From Malania oleifera (Eukaryota; Streptophyta; Magnoliopsida; Santalales; Ximeniaceae), in the NCBI RefSeq assembly GCF_029873635.1, contig NC_080418.1, forward strand, positions 15,957,388 through 16,021,387: a stretch of DNA of 64,000 nucleotides, written 5' to 3'. A model generated the notes under the pieces. The model did no database searches. It was given only the letters and a program-made list of their open reading frames with translations, and was not told the DNA's origin. Shown one piece after another: positions 60,412 to 64,000 of this stretch (positions are counted from its first letter, which is position 1; every line of letters starts with the position of its first letter). A program made the translations under genes and the position numbers.

Positions 60412-61385
60412 ATTGCCTTCGCGAGACTTTCAAATCTTTATTGCTCAGTTGCTTGCTTGTTTTGTAGATCTTGTTTTTCTTGTTTTTGTTATCTTAAGAT
60501 GTTCTGCCACCACATGAATTTGTGATTCTCACTCTTTTAACCAGGTAATCAAAGTTTCATTTTGATGAAACATCTTGTTATTCTTTTAAGTTTCTTTTTT
60601 GTGAACAATCTGTTGGGTGCTGATGCAATGTGTTCTGAATGACTGAGATTGAATTGGGTTGTGTAGATTTGGATGAAATACAGCATCAAATGAAATTTAC
60701 ATTCAATTGATTTCAGTACAAGACAAACAAATATAAATCGAGTCCCGACATCCTGGCCATTAATGGAAATTGCTGACAGCATAAAAGGAGAGGATTTATG
60801 TACAATTGAAGGCTTACGCCCAAAAATTGGAGTCCCCTGTTAGTCAAGTAGGACCATTGCTCTTATTTCTTCAGAAATGCATAGAGTATTCGGTCGTCAA
60901 TGCATAATTTTATTAAACAAACTATGAGATTGATAGTTGCTTACAGTCATACGCCTTTAGGCGTTGAAGAGCTATAGTTGTATTGCTCTTAAGTTGATTC
61001 TGTTTTGCATGTTCATAATATCCATCCATGTTAAGCTTCTCAATCCTTGTACGTTCTTGGACTTAAGCTGTGCATCATCCATAAGAATGGAATGAAAGCT
61101 ACAATAACTCTATTAGCAGTGACAATGATCAATGGACTTTACTTCAAACCTTGGTTAAGAGCCAAGCAATCTTTATGACACATGCATTAGAGGTGTAGGC
61201 CAAAGTAATTTTCTTGACATAGGAAACTCAAAACGTTTGGAAGCGATACTTCAGGTATTTAGGAGACAAATCCCCTTAGTCCCTAAGTTGCAAAAGCCAA
61301 GAGCGTTATGTAGCCCGGCCTTGTAGCAACTTGGGCTATGTGGCTAGGAAAAAGACCAATACAACAATATATGATTAATGAGGTT
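60412..61385. other. H4 3' region and unassigned spacer
   Basis: The first ~150 bp is T-rich and probably the H4 3' untranslated region. The rest (to 61385) has no open frame with a known domain and no repeat I recognise. Confidence 0.4.
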
Positions 61386-61905
61386 GTACAAAGTAGGGTG
61401 TGAAATTGGTTAGTTTGGCCAATTAATTGAATTAATCAAATTTTTTTGATTAATTTTTTATTATAATTGAATTGAATTGATTGAATTATACTTATTAACC
61501 AAATCGTACATGACTGAACCAAATTTTTGGTTAATTTAGTTAATTGAGTTTAACTGAATCAAATTATAATTAATAATGAAAAAAATATAATTGTATAATT
61601 TGTAATTTTGTATGTTTTCAAAAATCAACTTAATAATTTATATTTAATTATTAATTAATTACATAAATAATTACATAATTTGGGAATTTTATGGATTTAG
61701 GGAATTGTGGGAATCCTAAATTATATAGTTTATATTTAATGATTAATTAATTATGTAATTCGGTTAAATCGGTTAATTGAAATTCACTTTCTTCATAATT
61801 GAACCATAAACCAAATAATCGATTTACTAAATTATAAAACTGAACCAATCTAGTTTGGTCGGTTAATTCGATTAAAATCAAATTATGCTCACCCTTAGTA
61901 CAAAG
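61386..61905. mobile_element. hAT-type miniature element with perfect 8-bp target duplication
   Basis: A 504-bp element (61394-61897) lies between perfect 8-bp repeats GTACAAAG (61386-61393 and 61898-61905). The ends TAGGGTGTGAAA and TGCTCACCCTTA form an imperfect inverted repeat of the TAGGGGTGAGCA type. The interior is AT-rich with GGTTAATTGA / GGTTTAT-like motifs. It is non-coding and the best-preserved member of this family in the window. Confidence 0.88.
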
Positions 61906-62227
61906 GAAGTGTCACAATACTTTAAAATATGACATTACTATCATCATTCAAGTTAAAAATAGGATGACCTTCTTTGTGAATATGTGCTTATAAGGAATAA
62001 TGTCTCGTTGAAGTAAAGATTCATTGATCACCTAAAGAAAGGGGCTAGAAAATGATGATTAAAAATGACAAAAAGACCTACAGTGGAAGCCCAACTATTG
62101 ACATAAACTTTCATTCACTTAAAACATTTTAGAAGAAATGTCACCTAAAAATTTCAGTCAACCACAATTACAATGAAAAGGACTAGAAAACAAGGATTAA
62201 TGTTGACAAAACGATCATGTGTGGAAG
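61906..62227. other. Unassigned AT-rich spacer
   Basis: Nothing recognisable as a gene or repeat terminus was seen here. Confidence 0.4.
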
Positions 62228-62719
62228 TGTTGTGATATTGAGTATAAGATACACACACACTTAGCGGAAGCCTCAACAACACAACCAATATGGATGAAAA
62301 ACAACAATTTATCACATAAGATTAAAGCAAATGACACTCAATATTCACTATAATGTGAAGAACAACAATACACTAGTCTTACAAAGTTTTCTATAAACAA
62401 ATTACATTTAGAAGTACATAAATAAAAGTTTCTCGGAGGTTTCCCTCCAAATACCCAACTACCATAACATCAAATTCAAATTTTGAATTCCTCTTCGTGG
62501 CCCAAGCGACACTCGTTGATGAGTACAAGGATTCATCAACGATACGAAGATGACCACTCCTCGATGTGTCCATACTCTCGTCAACAAGTCTTCAATTTTG
62601 AGAAATTCTAACTTGCTGTATCTACTCGTCGACGAGTGCCTGCTATACAGCCCCTCTATGTTCTTCTTCCTTCCCTTGTTTACGAAACTCCAAGTATAAG
62701 AGTCACACCATAAACAACA
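62228..62719 (-). mobile_element. Ty1/copia-type 3' LTR (492 bp)
   Basis: Termini TGTTGTGATATTG and TAAACAACA (TGTTG..CAACA) are followed on the right by ATCTCCACCTTTGG. Read on the minus strand that is the polypurine tract CCAAAGGTGGAGAT, typical of copia elements just before the 3' LTR. The U3 half carries CTCGTCGACGAG-type repeats (62512-62640), as in the gypsy LTRs of this window. Confidence 0.75.
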
Positions 62720-64000
62720 ATCTCCACCTTTGGCGATTATACGTCCACCTAGGAGAATACTAAAAAACATATGAACTGCTCCACTTTGAACTTGAATCGC
62801 CCGGTTGGGTTATGTCTCCCTTTTAATACTTGAAGACAAATATTAAGTCCAAACAATATTGCTTGAACTTACTGATGGCAGCTTCAGCTTCAGCTTCTAC
62901 CATAAACCCCGATGCAGTTGTAGATTCATCACTCGAAGACTTCACCCTACGCTTCCAACAAAGCCTTCCAACAATAGTAAACAAACACTGTTGCAAGCTT
63001 ATATTACCAAAGCCCCCTGCTAGTCTTCAGCAAATCTCATAACCGACGGTCCACTCTGTTGCCTATTGAAACACCCCATTTACACAATCATGGAAGACCT
63101 TTGACATATCTCAAACATCACAACCCGTCCTTGGGTACCGAGTTGTAGACATTTCACAACGATTCTCCACAGAACCCCTTTGAGACGGTAAACGAAGTCT
63201 CCTTACGGTTCCGTCCACAAAGCCACCATGAGATAATATGAATCTCCCTGCAACTTTGTCCATGTGAATCAACAAACCAAAACCCATCTTGGTCGTACCC
63301 AAACACAGTCATGTCAAAACCTTCCAACCTGAGTACGCTGCCCCATGACTTCATCAACAAAAAGTCATGTCCTCGATCACCCCTTTATTTGCCACTGGAT
63401 CGCCCAGCTTGCACACTCCTTTCTTAGTGAATAAAGAAAAAGGTACTGTCCAAAAAAAACACCAAGCCTAGATCCTCCATCACTAGAATAGTGCACTAGT
63501 GAACATCCACTCACAACCGAGTAGTTTACCGCAAAAACATGCCCACAATTCACTTGCAACTTTCCCATCTACCGATACGTTTGGCGATCGATCATATGAG
63601 AAACGCACTATACTCACTGACTTCATCAAGAAGTACCCTGCAAGCTCTGCATATAACCTGCCCTACTCACAAAACTTCTTGAACAAAACTAGCGTATTCA
63701 GTCCCCAATGTCTAACATAAGGATTTCTCTCCCGGTCTTGTTCTCCACCTCAGCCACTGTATGAAGTACACCAAGACCCTTCATGATAAACACACAAAAT
63801 ACATATGTCTCTCCTTTGATGCTATCATCATCGATTCTCAAACAACTAAATATATGTAGTCACCCATATGCTTCAACTGTATATACCACGAAGTAACTGA
63901 TTTAGATTCAACGACTGCATCTCCACCTATAACCGTAACACCCTGCAGTACATAGATATTTCCCTATATCTTTTCTCCTTTCATCACTATTGAATCGCCT
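62720..64000 (-). mobile_element. Internal 3' region of the copia-type element, runs off the window
   Basis: It lies upstream (on the minus strand) of the polypurine tract, so it should belong to the element. At least 1.28 kb carries no RT or RNase H motif on either strand that I can recognise. It is moderately GC-balanced, with short plus-strand open frames such as an Ala/Ser-rich one from 62873. The coding part presumably lies beyond the window, or this is a non-autonomous derivative. Confidence 0.4.

Overview
This is a stretch of nuclear DNA from a flowering plant, most likely a woody or otherwise repeat-rich eudicot. Two host protein genes are visible: a twelve-exon UDP-glucuronate decarboxylase (UDP-xylose synthase) and an intronless histone H4. 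There are also two identical tRNA-His genes. Nearly everything else is layered transposable elements, mostly long terminal repeats (LTRs) of Ty3/gypsy elements, with Ty1/copia LTRs and pieces, one Mutator-like element with long inverted repeats, and small hAT-type elements. I cannot name the species from the sequence.

Layout. 1-7.4 kb: minus-oriented gypsy LTRs with gag, protease and RT remnants. 7.4-8.2 kb: copia-type LTR piece. 8.2-11.1 kb: very AT-rich DNA with two tRNA-His genes on either side of a hAT-type miniature element. 11.2-13.3 kb: Ogre/Tat-like LTR with a ~190-bp tandem repeat. 13.3-23.4 kb: copia-type LTR pieces, a solo gypsy LTR with a perfect target duplication (AGCAC), and a second gypsy LTR (duplication ACTTG) split by a head-to-head pair of LTRs. 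23.4-25.9 kb: low-complexity spacer with another hAT-like miniature. 25.9-33.7 kb: the UXS gene, intact although intron 2 carries a gypsy fossil. 34.0-35.8 kb: long-TIR Mutator-like element. 36.6-42.6 kb: copia-like LTR and leader, then three gypsy LTRs. 42.6-54.9 kb: the most complete gypsy fossil (integrase to gag, minus strand), interrupted by a 3.4-kb solo LTR that itself holds a hAT-like miniature; its right LTR is interrupted by a 2.4-kb copia-type LTR. 54.9-59.4 kb: truncated plus-strand LTRs, a minisatellite and a copia RT/RNase H remnant. 59.7-60.5 kb: histone H4 with its promoter. 61.4-64 kb: a hAT-type miniature with perfect 8-bp duplication and the 3' end of a copia-like element.

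How it fits together. The two protein genes are unrelated (nucleotide-sugar synthesis for the cell wall; nucleosome core) but both carry an AAACCCTAA telo-box in the leader, typical of genes active in dividing cells. The gypsy LTRs share a striking design: an array of short palindromic repeats centred on GTCGAC directly upstream of the TATA box, and a second, sequence-variable tandem array in the downstream half. The same GTCGAC array occurs in one copia-type LTR, and related GTCGAC cores occur in other copia-type LTRs. This shared promoter-proximal architecture is the most interesting unexplained signal here. I saw no CRISPR array, bacterial-type operon or novel multi-gene system.
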